From the NCBI GenBank assembly GCA_001564135.1, contig LKNH01000140.1, positions 1 to 6,893 on the forward strand: 6,893 nucleotides of DNA, given 5' to 3'. This DNA is from Halobacteriaceae archaeon Tc-Br11_E2g27 (lineage in GTDB: Archaea; Halobacteriota; Halobacteria; Halobacteriales; Haloarculaceae). How positions within the stretch are numbered: position 1 is the first letter of the stretch; each line of letters starts with the position of its first letter. The translations under genes and the position numbers were made by a program. Shown one piece after another: positions 6,518 to 6,893 of this stretch. Below the pieces are notes generated by a model. It was not told the origin of the DNA. It did no database searches and was given only the letters and a program-made list of their open reading frames with translations.

Positions 6518-6893
6518 ATGAGTACGCCGACACCCGATGTTTACGAACAGGGGCGCGGGATGGACGCCCACAACAAGGTGATGCGTGACATCCGTGCCCG
6601 CAAAGACGAAACCTACGACCCACGAGAGCCAACGCGCGTCTGGCTCGATGAGGATAACACGCCCGATGGCGTCTATGACTCGCTTACCATCATACTGAAC
6701 ACGGGTGGCTGTCGGTGGGCGCGCGCTGGCGGTTGTACGATGTGTGGCTACGTCGCCGAAAGCGTCGACGGAGGAACCGTCGCCCACGAGGATCTGATGG
6801 CACAAATCAGTGTCTGTCTCGACCACGAGCGCGAACACGCCGACGACCCTGCGGGACAGGTCAAAATCTACACCTCGGGCTCGTTCCTCGACG
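6518..6893 (+). CDS. raSEA: RaSEA-like archaeosine biosynthesis radical SAM protein, N-terminal part (3' end outside window)
   Basis: About 125 codons from the ATG at 6518 to the right edge, frame open. It matches what I know of RaSEA, the radical SAM partner of ArcS. Together they convert preQ0 at position 15 of archaeal tRNA to archaeosine, RaSEA acting after ArcS adds lysine. The Fe-S cluster motif is visible as Cys 65, Cys 73 and Cys 76 (C-x7-C-x2-C) in GGCRWARAGGCTMCGY, after a beta strand SLTIILNTGG. IYTSGSFLD at the edge is the next conserved strand. The N-terminus (VYEQGRGMDAHN, then RVWLDEDNTPDG) agrees with haloarchaeal members from memory. A second Met at residue 15 is a less likely start. 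An Elp3-like or other TIGR01210-type radical SAM protein is the alternative. Partners such as arcS or the tRNA-guanine transglycosylase are not in view. Confidence 0.85.
   Translation, partial: MSTPTPDVYEQGRGMDAHNKVMRDIRARKDETYDPREPTRVWLDEDNTPDGVYDSLTIILNTGGCRWARAGGCTMCGYVAESVDGGTVAHEDLMAQISVCLDHEREHADDPAGQVKIYTSGSFLD

Noticed and set aside
1..6893. CRISPR arrays, tRNA or rRNA genes, insertion sequences, toxin-antitoxin or defence systems
   Set aside because: I found no regularly spaced repeats, no cloverleaf-like sequence in the gaps, no transposase and no recognisable defence protein; the complete genes are intact and have housekeeping or regulatory character.

Overview
The window looks like ordinary chromosomal sequence from a halophilic archaeon (class Halobacteria). 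The proteins are strongly acidic. The AAA ATPase, the ACT regulator, the Bat-type HTH_10 protein and the RaSEA-like radical SAM protein are archaeal or haloarchaeal families. AT-rich TATA-like boxes lie about 25-31 nt before the start codons, as expected for leaderless transcripts. GC content looks moderate (two lines counted by hand gave 48% and 62%), lower than in many haloarchaea.

Layout. Left part, minus strand: the 5' portion of leucyl-tRNA synthetase (leuS, runs off the left edge), and upstream of it a complete proteasome-activating nucleotidase gene (pan). An 83-bp gap between them holds a T-rich terminator for pan and a leuS promoter. A 196-bp divergent intergenic region (2417-2612) then separates pan from the plus-strand genes. 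These are a small winged-helix DNA-binding protein (88 aa), a 167-aa HTH plus ACT-domain predicted regulator of amino acid metabolism, a 958-aa multi-sensor Bat-like regulator (PAS-GAF-PAS-GAF-GAF-Bat-HTH_10), and the 5' end of a RaSEA-like radical SAM gene for archaeosine in tRNA (runs off the right edge).

How the genes relate. There is no tight operon: every gene has its own gap and a TATA-like element. leuS and RaSEA concern tRNA charging and modification, pan feeds proteins to the 20S proteasome, and three of the six genes look like regulators. The most plausible regulatory link is between pan and the divergent small HTH gene, which share an upstream region holding an 8-bp palindrome and short direct repeats. 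This is inference from position only.

I see no mobile element, CRISPR array, tRNA, rRNA, defence system or clearly new multi-gene system. The item most worth follow-up is the large orphan Bat-like sensor-regulator, which has an extended sensory region and no opsin or carotenoid gene beside it in this window.
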